The notes under the pieces were generated by a model, which saw nothing but the letters and a program-made list of their open reading frames with translations, had not been told where the DNA came from and ran no database searches. Both the position numbers and the translations under genes were made by a program. This document shows positions 30,770 to 39,411 of a DNA stretch of 64,000 nucleotides, piece by piece. Position 1 is the stretch's first letter, and the number at the start of each line of letters is the position of its first letter. Source of the stretch: Butyrivibrio sp. CB08 (GTDB lineage: Bacteria; Bacillota; Clostridia; Lachnospirales; Lachnospiraceae); assembly GCF_003625485.1 (NCBI RefSeq), contig NZ_RAIR01000001.1, positions 1 to 64,000 of the forward strand, in the 5' to 3' direction.

Positions 30770-31654
30770 ATGAAAATACTTGTTGTTGGTGGAACGAGAT
30801 ATTTTGGGATACCTATGGTTAATACCTTGCTCAAAAAAGGGCATGAAATCACAATCGCAACAAGAGGCAAATCAAAGCCGGTATTTGATGGCACTGTAGA
30901 ATATGTTGTCATGGATAGGATGGATTCTGCAAGTGTTAAAGAGGCTTTGAGCGGAAAGCATTTTGACTTGATAATTGATAAGATTGCCTACAGTTCCAAT
31001 GATGTTAAGGCACTTTTGGAAAACGTAAGCTGTGACAGATATATACAGATGTCTACATGTTCTGTTTATCCTAAAGAACATGCTGATATTACGGAAGATG
31101 AATTTAAACCTGAAGAATATGAGCTTCACTGGATAGACAGAATCAAGAACTACGAAGAAACTAAGAGGCAGGCGGAAAGAGCAGTATTTGAGTTCATGGA
31201 TCCTGCCAATATTTCTTTTGTCAGATATCCAATAGTCATGGGTGAAAATGATTATACAGGCAGACTGGATTTCTATATTGAGCATATAAGAGATCAGAAA
31301 CCTATGAATATCGATGATATGGATACGAAGATGGCATTCATATACGAGAAAGATGCTGGTGATTTTATTGCATATCTTGCTGAACACTTTGTTCCGGGAC
31401 CGATAAATGGATGTTCAAAAGAAGCGGTTAAGATATCAGATATAATTGAGCACATAGAAAAACGTCTTGGGAAGAAAGCTGTGATTAGTCAGACGGGTGA
31501 TAATGCCCCATATAATGGAATTGAAGATACACTCAGTTTTAGCACTGAAAAGGCTGAATCAATTGGTTACAGATTCCGTGAACTTAAAGAATGGCTGTAC
31601 CCGTTGATTGACTTCAAGACGGCAACATCAAATTTGTTTTATATTGCAGTTTAA
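30770..31654 (+). CDS. NAD-dependent epimerase/dehydratase family protein
   Basis: About 294 residues, atypical SDR. VVGGTRYFGIPMV near the start is the nucleotide-binding GGTxxxG motif; DLIIDKIAYSS and QMSTCSVYP are strands 4 and 5; ENYEETKRQAE-type sequence (YEETKRQAERA, about residue 128) takes the YxxxK catalytic place. Close to the CSP41/isoflavone-reductase-like epimerases of Clostridia; the substrate is unknown. GGGGG lies six bases before ATG 30770. Confidence 0.82.
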   Translation: MKILVVGGTRYFGIPMVNTLLKKGHEITIATRGKSKPVFDGTVEYVVMDRMDSASVKEALSGKHFDLIIDKIAYSSNDVKALLENVSCDRYIQMSTCSVYPKEHADITEDEFKPEEYELHWIDRIKNYEETKRQAERAVFEFMDPANISFVRYPIVMGENDYTGRLDFYIEHIRDQKPMNIDDMDTKMAFIYEKDAGDFIAYLAEHFVPGPINGCSKEAVKISDIIEHIEKRLGKKAVISQTGDNAPYNGIEDTLSFSTEKAESIGYRFRELKEWLYPLIDFKTATSNLFYIAV

Positions 31655-31682
31655 TGGAGCCTTCGTAAATGACCAGGTATAG

Positions 31683-31895
31683 TATATTGAAGAAACGGAA
31701 CTTTATGGTGATTCCATAGTACTATACTATAAAGACGATATAAATCTTGCAAAACCGCGTGTAGGTGTGGGAACCTGGATCAGGTCTTATGTATTATTTG
31801 GCATTGCTTTTGTACTTATATCTACAAGATTGATATTCATCTATAGGTCTTATCACAGCGTTCATTACGTTGAACGTGTTGCTGTAGGCGAGTAG
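31683..31895 (+). pseudogene. C-terminal remnant of a membrane protein (DUF3592-like)
   Basis: 70 codons without start: YYKDDINLAKPRVGVGTWIR followed by a membrane segment (SYVLFGIAFVLISTRLIFIY) and a short tail. The pattern fits the last segment of DUF3592-type membrane proteins; the N-terminal part is gone. Confidence 0.5.
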
Positions 31896-31905
31896 GTTCA
31901 AAATC

Positions 31906-31934
31906 TTGACGTCATACAATACAGGTGCTAGTAT
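31906..31934 (+). promoter_or_regulatory. Promoter of candidate structured RNA
   Basis: TTGACG (31906-31911) and TAGTAT (31929-31934) with a 17-bp spacer and an extended TG motif before the -10 box. It reads into 400 bases without a protein gene. Confidence 0.7.
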
Positions 31935-31940
31935 CAAGAC

Positions 31941-32271
31941 AGACAAACAATTAACAACAGAGGATAATTTATGTTAAGCGTGGTGGGTAAATAACCCATA
32001 TCATTAGTTGAATAAGATGATATGTAAAGCTGCAAGTTCGTGCAGTGCAGCTTTAGTGGTACGAATTCAGTTAACTAGAGTGATCGTGTTAGCTTTATTT
32101 CATTACGCTTAATACATAGATTGGTTGAGACCTCGTTGAATATCCAGAGAATATGGTACTTTGGACGGTATGTTCAATAACATATAACCTAGAACTACAG
32201 CGTGGGTTTGAAATAGTTCTTTTTGCATATAACCATGATATCTTAAGCGTAAGGTATCATGGTTTTTTTGA
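31941..32271 (+). ncRNA. Candidate structured non-coding RNA or long leader, class not recognised
   Basis: From a good promoter to a strong terminator, no protein gene. The stretch has stacked perfect stems: GGGT/ACCC (31985-31997), CATATCAT/ATGATATG (31997-32024), TAAAGCTGCA/TGCAGCTTTA (32025-32055), AGAACTA/TAGTTCT with T-run (32191-32224) and the 15-bp terminator stem at 32231-32264. Neighbouring stems abut without spacer. I could not match it to 6S, tmRNA, RNase P, T-box or a known riboswitch from memory. The MutS-family gene starts 85 bases after the terminator. Confidence 0.55.
32231..32271 (+). terminator. Strong intrinsic terminator
   Basis: AACCATGATATCTTA pairs with TAAGGTATCATGGTT (one wobble pair, 4-base loop AGCG), then seven T. 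Confidence 0.9.
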
Positions 32272-32355
32272 TGCACTTTTGATGAACAATGTTTTATGGA
32301 ACCTTGAAGGATAGGTTCAAGAATGTAAATGTAGTCGAAAGGGCGCTTAACAGAG

Positions 32356-34284
32356 ATGATAGAGAATCAAATTGAATTTAATAGAGTAAAAGAAATATGG
32401 TCAGGCCTTGCAATAACTAGTAAGGCGAAACAGCAGATAGAACTGAAGTGGATTATTCTGGATGAGACCACGCTTAGAAGAGAGATAAAAGATACTACGG
32501 ATGCAAAAGAGCTGATTAAAAAGCTGGGGAATCCGCCGCTGCAGGATGTGTCGGAGATATTGGAAATACTGGAAATAGCCCAGAAGGGAGATTGCCTTTC
32601 ACCTTATCAGTTAGAGCGAGTAGAAGGAATTCTTACTGTTTTAGACAGATTGTCATCTTATCTTAAGAGAGGACATCAATATCAGAATGACCTTAGCTTT
32701 TATGATGAATCTCTTTATACACAGGAGGAACTTAGGGAAGAGATTGCAACACAGATCAGAGGGGAAAGAGTTGACGACCACGCTTCAAAACTGCTTTTGG
32801 AGATCAGAATCAAGATTCAGCAGCTTGAAGATGAGATGAAGAAAAAAGCAGAATCAGTTATTTATAACAATCGCGACTACATGGCGGATAATTTCTATAC
32901 CACCAGAAATGGCAGGATTTGTGTGCCTGTAAAGAAGGAATACAAATACAGAATTCCAGGGAGTCTTGTGGACAAATCCAGTACAGGAAGCACGCTATTT
33001 GTGGAGCCTGAGGGCGTAATAAAGATTGGCGAAGAAGTGCAGAGCCTTCGCATAGATGAGGAAAATGAGGTCTATCGCATTCTGTATACTTTGACAGCAA
33101 TGGTGGCAGACTGCGCAGAAGCCCTGACAGAGAGCATACGCATTATCGAGAAGCTGGATTACGTTTTCTCAAAAGGAAAGCTCAGTATAGAACTTGACGC
33201 TAATGAGCCTCAGATAAACCTTGATAGAAGGATCGTTCTGGATGAGGCAAGACATCCTTTAATGGATCCACAGATCTGTGTTCCCCTGAACTTTGAGCTT
33301 GGTACAAATAACAGAGGTGTCGTGATAACTGGCCCCAACACAGGCGGCAAGACAGTTTCAATCAAGACCGTAATGCTCAATGCCGTCATGGCTCAGTGCG
33401 GCCTTCATGTTTGCTGCAAGAGTGCAGATCTCTGCATGAATTCAGGATATTTTTGCGATATAGGAGATGGTCAGGACCTTACTGATAACCTTTCCACCTT
33501 CTCCTCCCACATAAAAAATGTCTTGAATATCCTCGCGGAAATCGACAAAGACGGCTTTGTTATCATGGATGAGCTGGGCTCCGGAACAGATCCACAGGAG
33601 GGCATGGGAATTGCAATCGCCATACTGGAAAAGCTTCGTGAAACCGGAGCTAACTTCCTGGTTACCACTCATTATCCTGAGGTAAAAGAGTATGCGGCTA
33701 AGAGCGATGGTATTGTAAATGCCAGAATGGCCTTTGACAGGCAGACACTAAAGCCTACCTACCAAATGATCATAGGCGAAGCTGGGGAAAGCTGCGCATT
33801 TTATATTGCCGACAGGCTTGGTATGTCGAAAGAGATGCTGAAAATCGCGGTGGCAGCAGCTTATGGAGAGGACGCCGTTAGCTCTTTTGACTTCCAAAAT
33901 GAGGAGCGGAAAAAAGCTACTTCAGGCCCCAAGATAAGCAGAAAAAAGGCTAAACCTAAGACCACTAATGTGACTGACAAGTTCCAGATTGGGGACAGTG
34001 TTATGGTGCTTCCGGATAAAAAGATTGGCATTGTTTGCGAGGAAGTAAATGAAAAAGGCGTTCTCAGAGTTCAAGTGGCAAAGCGCAAAATTTGGATCAA
34101 CCACAAGCGGGTTAAATTGCATGTAAAGGCCCAGGAACTGTATCCAGAGGATTATGATATGTCCATAGTCTTTGATACCGTGGAAAACCGCAAGAAACGC
34201 CACGATATGGGACGAAAGTACACCACAGAAGTAATTGAGTACAAGGAGAATGATCTGTCGGGTACGGAGGATTATTTGGGATGA
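32356..34284 (+). CDS. MutS2-like DNA mismatch repair-family ATPase without Smr domain
   Basis: 642 residues. The clamp/lever region fills the first 280 residues, with a coiled coil at about 145-175 (LLEIRIKIQQLEDEMKKKAE). Walker A is GPNTGGKT (about residue 325), the MutS Walker B is VIMDELGSGTDPQEG and the trans-acting TTHYPE follows. The C-terminal region has a KOW-like strand set (KFQIGDSVMVLPDKKIGIVC) but no Smr nuclease domain, unlike full MutS2 (about 780). MutS2 proteins act on recombination intermediates and stalled ribosomes. The binding site before ATG 32356 is weak. Confidence 0.87.
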   Translation: MIENQIEFNRVKEIWSGLAITSKAKQQIELKWIILDETTLRREIKDTTDAKELIKKLGNPPLQDVSEILEILEIAQKGDCLSPYQLERVEGILTVLDRLSSYLKRGHQYQNDLSFYDESLYTQEELREEIATQIRGERVDDHASKLLLEIRIKIQQLEDEMKKKAESVIYNNRDYMADNFYTTRNGRICVPVKKEYKYRIPGSLVDKSSTGSTLFVEPEGVIKIGEEVQSLRIDEENEVYRILYTLTAMVADCAEALTESIRIIEKLDYVFSKGKLSIELDANEPQINLDRRIVLDEARHPLMDPQICVPLNFELGTNNRGVVITGPNTGGKTVSIKTVMLNAVMAQCGLHVCCKSADLCMNSGYFCDIGDGQDLTDNLSTFSSHIKNVLNILAEIDKDGFVIMDELGSGTDPQEGMGIAIAILEKLRETGANFLVTTHYPEVKEYAAKSDGIVNARMAFDRQTLKPTYQMIIGEAGESCAFYIADRLGMSKEMLKIAVAAAYGEDAVSSFDFQNEERKKATSGPKISRKKAKPKTTNVTDKFQIGDSVMVLPDKKIGIVCEEVNEKGVLRVQVAKRKIWINHKRVKLHVKAQELYPEDYDMSIVFDTVENRKKRHDMGRKYTTEVIEYKENDLSGTEDYLG

Positions 34285-34340
34285 GTAACCTTGAGGATAA
34301 GATACTTTCCTATGTGAAACGGAATGGATATATAATGTAA
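34281..34340 (+). pseudogene. Truncated gene start after MutS2-like gene
   Basis: 20 codons (MSNLEDKILSYVKRNGYIM) whose ATG overlaps the MutS stop (ATGA), as in a coupled operon gene; the rest is lost. Confidence 0.4.
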
Positions 34341-34389
34341 GCGGTTGATACCTGTCGATTTTGACTTACGAGGAGAATAAGGGGGATTT

Positions 34390-34437
34390 ATGCCTGAATA
34401 TAACAGTAGTAAGTTATCTTGGAATATAAATGGTTAA
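34390..34437 (+). pseudogene. Truncated gene stub ending at junction element
   Basis: 16 codons (MPEYNSSKLSWNING) behind a good GGGGGA ribosome binding site; the stop TAA runs straight into the junction element at 34438. It looks like a gene start cut at the element. Confidence 0.45.
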
Positions 34438-34457
34438 GCAAATCGAGATTTGTGAGG
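34438..34457 (+). repeat. Cassette-junction element, copy 13
   Basis: GCAAAT-CGAG-ATTTGT followed by GAGGA, the ribosome binding site of the kinase gene. Confidence 0.75.
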
Positions 34458-34464
34458 AACAGAT

Positions 34465-34959
34465 ATGAAGACAATATATCTGATCGGCGGTACAATGGGC
34501 GTCGGTAAAACGACGGTAAGTCAGCAGCTGAAAAAGGAGTTGCCGAACAGTGTTTTTCTTGACGGCGATTGGTGTTGGGATGCCGATCCGTTTCAGGTAA
34601 CAGAAGAAACAAAAGCCATGGTCATGCGCAACATCTGCTTCTTGCTGAATAGTTTTCTCCACTGTACGGCCTATAAAAATATTATTTTCTGCTGGGTAAT
34701 GCATGAACAATCCATTATTGACGAAATAATCAATAGTCTGAACACAGGAGATGCGAGAGTCATAAAGATTTCGCTTATGATCGATGAAACCAATTTGCGT
34801 AAAAGACTCTCTGCTGACATCGCCAGGGGGATCCGCAGTAACGATGTAATCGACAGAAGTGTTGCAAGAATCAACATGTATCAAATACTTGACACCATAA
34901 AAGTGGATACAGTCAATAAGAACATTTGTGAAATCGTGAGTGAAATACTGACGCTTTGA
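34465..34959 (+). CDS. Small P-loop nucleotide kinase-like protein
   Basis: 164 residues. Walker A GGTMGVGKTT (residues 8-17), then VFLDGDWCWDADPF with the DGD pair typical of adenylylsulfate/shikimate-type kinases of unknown acceptor, and a basic lid TNLRKRLSADIARGIR. No close family name recognised; Lachnospiraceae carry many such AAA-labelled kinases. Its ribosome binding site comes from the junction element in front, and another copy follows five bases after the stop. Confidence 0.75.
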   Translation: MKTIYLIGGTMGVGKTTVSQQLKKELPNSVFLDGDWCWDADPFQVTEETKAMVMRNICFLLNSFLHCTAYKNIIFCWVMHEQSIIDEIINSLNTGDARVIKISLMIDETNLRKRLSADIARGIRSNDVIDRSVARINMYQILDTIKVDTVNKNICEIVSEILTL

Positions 34960-34963
34960 TATC

Positions 34964-34985
34964 AACAAATTCCGGTTTATAGAGG
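34964..34985 (+). repeat. Cassette-junction element, copy 14
   Basis: AACAAATTCCGGTTTATAGAGG, five bases after the kinase stop codon; its end AGAGG serves as ribosome binding site of the next GNAT gene. Confidence 0.75.
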
Positions 34986-34993
34986 TGAAAAAG

Positions 34994-35584
34994 ATGGTAA
35001 CACATATAGGAACACAGAAAATTGAAACTGAACGTTTGATTCTTCGCCGGTTTGATTACGCAGATATTGATTCTATGCTTCGAAATTGGATTGCGGATGA
35101 GAAGACCCAATGGGATTATGGTGAACCATATTATTCAACTCCTGAAGCTGTAAGAGAATTATTTGATACCAAGTATATCGCTTCTTATTCAAGGGATGAT
35201 TATTATCGATGGGCGGTGATTGAAAAGGAATCACAAGAATGTATCGGGCAGATCGCGTATTTTAAAGTGGATACCGATAACCAGCATGGTGAGATTGAGT
35301 ATGTTATCGGACCGTCATTCCAAGGCAAGGGATATGCCACAGAGATGACAAGAGCTGTCATTGCATATGGATTTGAAAAAATAAATTTCAATAGAGTAGA
35401 GATTGACTGTCGTACTGAAAATGAAGCATCACGAAGAGTCATTGAGAAGTGCGGGCTTACTTGTGAAGGGGTATTTCGTGATTTTTTCTGGCGAAAAGAC
35501 CACTTTGAGGGGAGAAGAGTATTCTCTATTTTAAAACAGGAGTTCATGTATAACAAAAGTAGCAAAATAGCAACCAATGACTGA
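34994..35584 (+). CDS. GNAT family N-acetyltransferase (RimJ/RimL type)
   Basis: 196 residues. IETERLILRRFDYADIDSML is the RimJ-like start, FQGKGYATEMTRAVI the acetyl-CoA loop and NEASRRVIEKCGLTCEG the end motif. ATG 34994 follows AGAGG supplied by the junction element; GTG 34985 is less likely. Related proteins acetylate ribosomal-protein or toxin amines. Confidence 0.9.
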   Translation: MVTHIGTQKIETERLILRRFDYADIDSMLRNWIADEKTQWDYGEPYYSTPEAVRELFDTKYIASYSRDDYYRWAVIEKESQECIGQIAYFKVDTDNQHGEIEYVIGPSFQGKGYATEMTRAVIAYGFEKINFNRVEIDCRTENEASRRVIEKCGLTCEGVFRDFFWRKDHFEGRRVFSILKQEFMYNKSSKIATND

Positions 35585-35632
35585 TGTATCTTTGCGGCGA
35601 TGAATCGTACACTAGTCTTGGAGGTGATGAAT

Positions 35633-36304
35633 ATGATCTTTTCAGAAAAACTACAGTTAATCCGCAAAAATAAAGGATTAACCCAGGAGGAACTTGCTGA
35701 GAAGCTTGATGTATCAAGACAGGCAGTTGCGAAATGGGAATCAGGCCAGGCTTATCCGGATATCAGCAATCTTATACAGATCAGTAATCTATTCAATGTT
35801 ACAGTTGATTATTTGGTTCGCGATCAGGAATGTATGGTCAATTGTGCAGTGGATGTAGAAAATGATATTAGCAAGCTGATTGACTTTAGATTAGAAGCAA
35901 ATGTAAATACATATGCTGCATATATGAATGAAACCACTGCAACAAGGCTGGATTCCCATGATTTCACATACAGCAGCGGACCGTATACCTATCATGACAC
36001 ATATGTGGGCGGCGAGAAGTTTGCCGGAGAAGAGGCAATATGGCTTGATGGTAAGATTCAGTACGCCATGAATTATCTGGGACGAGTACTGGATCAGCAG
36101 TTCAGCGGAGATTTCTTAAAAGAAGCTCTTAGAAAAGCTGATAAGAATATGCCTTACAGAGGACCTGAGTATTTTCAGTCCGGTGAATATACTTATAAGT
36201 GCAGTGTTACTGGGGATTTCACCTGGTTTCAGGGATGCGAGGAGATTTATTGCAATAATACCAGAGTTTATGAATGCTATTTCCATGGGGGAATAATGAA
36301 GTAG
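35633..36304 (+). CDS. XRE family regulator with DUF5680 domain
   Basis: 223 residues. Residues 5-60 are the Cro/CI helix-turn-helix (LQLIRKNKGLTQEELAEKL, VSRQAVAKWESGQAYPD); the rest is a DUF5680 domain (SSGPYTYHDTYVGGEKFAGE, FTWFQGCEEIY), a common pair in Clostridia, ligand unknown. ATG 35633 is eight bases after GGAGG. Confidence 0.88.
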   Translation: MIFSEKLQLIRKNKGLTQEELAEKLDVSRQAVAKWESGQAYPDISNLIQISNLFNVTVDYLVRDQECMVNCAVDVENDISKLIDFRLEANVNTYAAYMNETTATRLDSHDFTYSSGPYTYHDTYVGGEKFAGEEAIWLDGKIQYAMNYLGRVLDQQFSGDFLKEALRKADKNMPYRGPEYFQSGEYTYKCSVTGDFTWFQGCEEIYCNNTRVYECYFHGGIMK

Positions 36305-36466
36305 TCAGAAGGAAAAAAAGACTTACACGAAAACAAAATATCTGCTATAATCTGCAATTGCTGATAAAAAATGAAGATTTCGAGGTATTATTGGAAACGC
36401 ACATCCTGGCCGGGTGATAACGAACAACACGGAGGTCTTCCCTATTTAAGAAAGAGAGGAACCCCT

Positions 36467-36940
36467 ATGTTACCACAGAGCAAATTACAGGATGTGTTTT
36501 TTACTGCCTTTATGGCATTTGTCATGGTTTATGCCATGATATGCTACAACATTTCACTGAATGTTGGCGGAATGCAGAACTTTATCTTCCTTGCAGCATT
36601 CAAGGAAATGCTTATCATGTGGCCGATAGCCATGGCGCTTGAACTTTTATTTGTAGGAAAACTGGCTCAGAAGCTGGCTTTCAGATTCGTCACTCCGGGA
36701 AAAGACCCTATGATAATGATCATACTTGCCATCTCATCAATGTCTGTGTGCCTCATGTGCCCGCTTATGAGCATGGCAGCGACAATCCTTTTTAAGGATG
36801 CAGGCAGTGAATTCGTGGCTGTATGGATTCAGACGACAGCGTTGAACTTTCCTATGGCTCTTTTCTGGCAGATCTTCTTCGCAGGACCGCTGGTAAGAAA
36901 TGTCTTCGGATTTGCTATGAAAAGAATAAAGCAGAAATAA
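36467..36940 (+). CDS. DUF2798 family membrane protein
   Basis: 157 residues with four membrane segments in two similar halves (about 10-30, 43-62, 80-103 and 125-145), as in DUF2798 proteins, function unknown. ATG 36467 follows AGAGAGG; the frame is open further upstream but without binding site. A strong terminator follows. Confidence 0.75.
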   Translation: MLPQSKLQDVFFTAFMAFVMVYAMICYNISLNVGGMQNFIFLAAFKEMLIMWPIAMALELLFVGKLAQKLAFRFVTPGKDPMIMIILAISSMSVCLMCPLMSMAATILFKDAGSEFVAVWIQTTALNFPMALFWQIFFAGPLVRNVFGFAMKRIKQK

Positions 36941-36950
36941 GAATTGGCGA

Positions 36951-36993
36951 AAAACAGACCAAAATCCGTATACGGAGCTGGTCTGTTTTTTAT
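36951..36993 (+). terminator. Intrinsic terminator
   Basis: AAAACAGACCA pairs with TGGTCTGTTTT; a palindrome CCGTATACGG lies within the loop; then T-rich sequence. Confidence 0.85.
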
Positions 36994-37028
36994 TTTACGT
37001 TAATATATAATTACAGGAGAGGATGACC

Positions 37029-37790
37029 ATGAAAAAACTTACAGACTACAAGAAGATCAGGCATTTGACCGATCAGTTCAGCGTTGAAAAAGTATACCCG
37101 CTCTCAATATTAGAGGGGATTCAAAGTGGCGAGATATATGTTGATGATACTGATTTTCCGAATGCCGCACTAATCTGGCACTACTGCGGATTTGCCAATA
37201 TCCTGGGGAATTATAATGAGAAATTCATTGAAGAAACCATGACAATGATGCTAAATCCGCCGGAGGGTCACTCTGGACGCATGGCGCTGCAAGCAGAAAA
37301 CGATCCCCGGTTGCAGGAAATGATACTGAAGACTCCGGGAGTTTCTAAATATGATAGGTATATCTTCGATTTCGCTGGGAAAAGAGATATCATCTCACCC
37401 ACCATGGAATCAAAGCTGGAAGAAATAATCCCCGATAACTACGATCTGATGAGCGGAAAGATAATACCTACATTTTCCTGGGAGGATAAGTGCACTTTTT
37501 TAGAAAAGGGATTCGGATACTGCCTGATCGAAGACGGACATATGGCAGCCTGCGCGTTTTCCTCGGGAGTCTCCAAGGATTATGTGGATATCGGAGTAGA
37601 AACAGCAGAAGAGTGCCGCGGAAAAGGATATGGCAAGATCGTTGCTTACGCAATGGTAAAAGAAATTCTTCGAAGGGGAAAACTCCCCGTGTGGGACTGT
37701 GATACAAGAAATGAAGCATCCATGCGACTTGCCTGTTCCGTTGGATTTGAAATAACCGGAACGCATCCGTGGTACAAATATGAAGGGTAG
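37029..37790 (+). CDS. GNAT family N-acetyltransferase (Zwittermicin-resistance-like length)
   Basis: 253 residues. The C-terminal GNAT domain has VDIGVETAEECRGKGYGKIV (acetyl-CoA loop, about residue 200) and ASMRLACSVGFEITG; the N-terminal half is a degenerate partner. GGAGAGG before ATG 37029. The layout fits the GNAT acetyltransferase (Acetyltransf_27-like) group. Substrate unknown. Confidence 0.85.
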   Translation: MKKLTDYKKIRHLTDQFSVEKVYPLSILEGIQSGEIYVDDTDFPNAALIWHYCGFANILGNYNEKFIEETMTMMLNPPEGHSGRMALQAENDPRLQEMILKTPGVSKYDRYIFDFAGKRDIISPTMESKLEEIIPDNYDLMSGKIIPTFSWEDKCTFLEKGFGYCLIEDGHMAACAFSSGVSKDYVDIGVETAEECRGKGYGKIVAYAMVKEILRRGKLPVWDCDTRNEASMRLACSVGFEITGTHPWYKYEG

Positions 37791-37801
37791 ATAGTGAGCT
37801 T

Positions 37802-37879
37802 ATGAGCAAGAAATATATACCACAGCAAATGATATCGCAAAGCCGGTTCATAGACCTGTATAACGATTGGAGATCTTAA
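37802..37879 (+). pseudogene. Truncated gene start
   Basis: 26 codons (MSKKYIPQQMISQSRFIDLY then NDWRS) with no further continuation; ends four bases before the minus-strand DinB gene. Possibly the start of a lost gene. Confidence 0.3.
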
Positions 37880-37882
37880 ATA

Positions 37883-38404
37883 TCATACAATATGCTTTTT
37901 CCTGTATCTTCCAAATAGTATTCCGTCGTCGACCACCTGACTTTCTTCGGAAACCCATACTGGGAACTTACCTGTGGCAAGGGCTGTCTGGGCGTTTAGC
38001 ATTCCGGTGTGGAAGGATAGATGTCTGTACTGACGAAGAACAAGTTCCATCCTTGTATATGGGCAATCCTTAGGCTTTTCATAGAGCATTTCGTCAGTAA
38101 GGCTGTCCAGATAGTCCAGTGTCTTCTTTTCTACTTTATCCAGATATTCCAGCAGCATCTTGTCGCACAGTACCACATTTGTTGGATTATCAGGATTATC
38201 CATACCATCTTCATGGAAATCCGGTTCATCATAATCGTAAGGGTTGATAAACCACTTGTCGGCTGAGTGCAGTGCGTGATATGCCCATCGCCAGCAGGGA
38301 GCTCCGCAGCAGATGGCGTTTCTGTCATAGGTCAGAAGTGAAGTTCTGATGTTGATGAAGTTAGGTTTTACTGTTTCTTTGATGATCTTAACTAATTCGT
38401 TCAT
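37883..38404 (-). CDS. DinB-like metal-binding protein
   Basis: 173 residues, four-helix bundle of the DinB/YfiT type. His residues in AYHALHSADKWF and RHLSFHTGML are the likely metal ligands. Such proteins often carry out thiol (bacillithiol) transfer, though that is not shown here. Minus strand; start preceded by AGGAGGA. Divergent from the LysR gene at 38522 across 117 bases, so LysR may control it. Confidence 0.78.
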   Translation of the reverse strand: MNELVKIIKETVKPNFINIRTSLLTYDRNAICCGAPCWRWAYHALHSADKWFINPYDYDEPDFHEDGMDNPDNPTNVVLCDKMLLEYLDKVEKKTLDYLDSLTDEMLYEKPKDCPYTRMELVLRQYRHLSFHTGMLNAQTALATGKFPVWVSEESQVVDDGILFGRYRKKHIV

Positions 38405-38521
38405 TTTTCATATCCTCCTGTTTTCCGGGTTGTTTTTGCTTTTCTTATCTCGTATAATATCAGCAAAAGAGCTATCGGAAAAATTGAAATAAATAATGTT
38501 AATGATAGAGGAAATTGATAA

Positions 38522-39394
38522 ATGACAATTACGCAGCTTGAAACATTCCAAAAGATAGCAGAGACCAGGAATTTTACAATGGCCGCCAATTCCCTTGGTT
38601 ATGCCCAGTCTACAGTAACTACCCAGATCAAGCAGCTTGAGGAGGAACTGGGGTGTTTGCTCTTTGAGCGCCTTGGCAAGACAATAGTGATGACTCCGGA
38701 GGGGAATCGTCTTCTTCTTTATTCCGGCAAAATGCTCCAGCTGGAGAGGGAAGTGTTCATGGAAGTTCCGGGGAATTCAGACCCATCAGGTGTTATTAAG
38801 CTTGGTGTTTCCGAGTCGCTTTGCTATGACAGGCTGCCGGCTCTTTTGATAAAATACAAAGAGAAATATCCCAAGGTGGACTTAAGGATCCAGTTCGTGA
38901 TGCACGATACATTTCCCGACCAGCTAAGGAAGGGAGAACTGGACTTTGTCTACACGTTAAATCCCCTGATAGAGGATGACAGCCTGAATCTATTGTATAA
39001 AAAAGAAGAGACATTGGGATTCTATGTATCGCCTTCACATCCACTAGTCAAAAAGAAAAAGGTGGATGAACAGGCGCTGCAGGATGAAGTTCTTTTGCTG
39101 ACGGGGCATAATTGCAGCTTCAAGCATATGCTCCTTAAGGATCTTGAGCAGAAGGGGGTTACATCCAAGATTGCCATTGAGACCAGCGCCAAGGAGGTTT
39201 TAAAACAGTTTGCGGCAAACGGTTTGGGAGTGGCATTCATGCCAGATATGGCAGCGAAAAGAGAGATTGAGGAAAAGAGTCTTGTGAAGCTCAACTGGAC
39301 TGGCGAGAAATTTCCAATCTATTCACAGCTCTTTATACACAAAGATAAAAGAGTAAACAGTGCGATCAAGGGCTTTATGGACCTGATCATGTAA
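38522..39394 (+). CDS. LysR family transcriptional regulator
   Basis: 290 residues. Helix-turn-helix at residues 1-60 (ITQLETFQKIAETRNFTMAA, NSLGYAQSTVTTQIKQLEEE) and a periplasmic-binding-like effector domain from about 90 (KLGVSESLCYDRLPALLIKY). GAGG lies upstream of ATG 38522. It is divergent from a DinB-like gene and only 17 bases before the YjbR-Ogt gene, with which it is probably co-transcribed. Confidence 0.92.
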   Translation: MTITQLETFQKIAETRNFTMAANSLGYAQSTVTTQIKQLEEELGCLLFERLGKTIVMTPEGNRLLLYSGKMLQLEREVFMEVPGNSDPSGVIKLGVSESLCYDRLPALLIKYKEKYPKVDLRIQFVMHDTFPDQLRKGELDFVYTLNPLIEDDSLNLLYKKEETLGFYVSPSHPLVKKKKVDEQALQDEVLLLTGHNCSFKHMLLKDLEQKGVTSKIAIETSAKEVLKQFAANGLGVAFMPDMAAKREIEEKSLVKLNWTGEKFPIYSQLFIHKDKRVNSAIKGFMDLIM

Positions 39395-39411
39395 AAAAGG
39401 ATTGTCAAAAT

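Noticed and set aside
31906-32271. Group II intron, tmRNA, 6S RNA or T-box leader
   Set aside because: No domain V-like GAGC...GUUC hairpin with reverse transcriptase, no tRNA-like ends, no long bubble-shaped 6S fold and no T-box sequence was seen.
37468-37851. Minus-strand frames of 127 and 88 codons opposite the 37029 GNAT gene
   Set aside because: They are antisense to a well-supported GNAT gene and lack any family feature.
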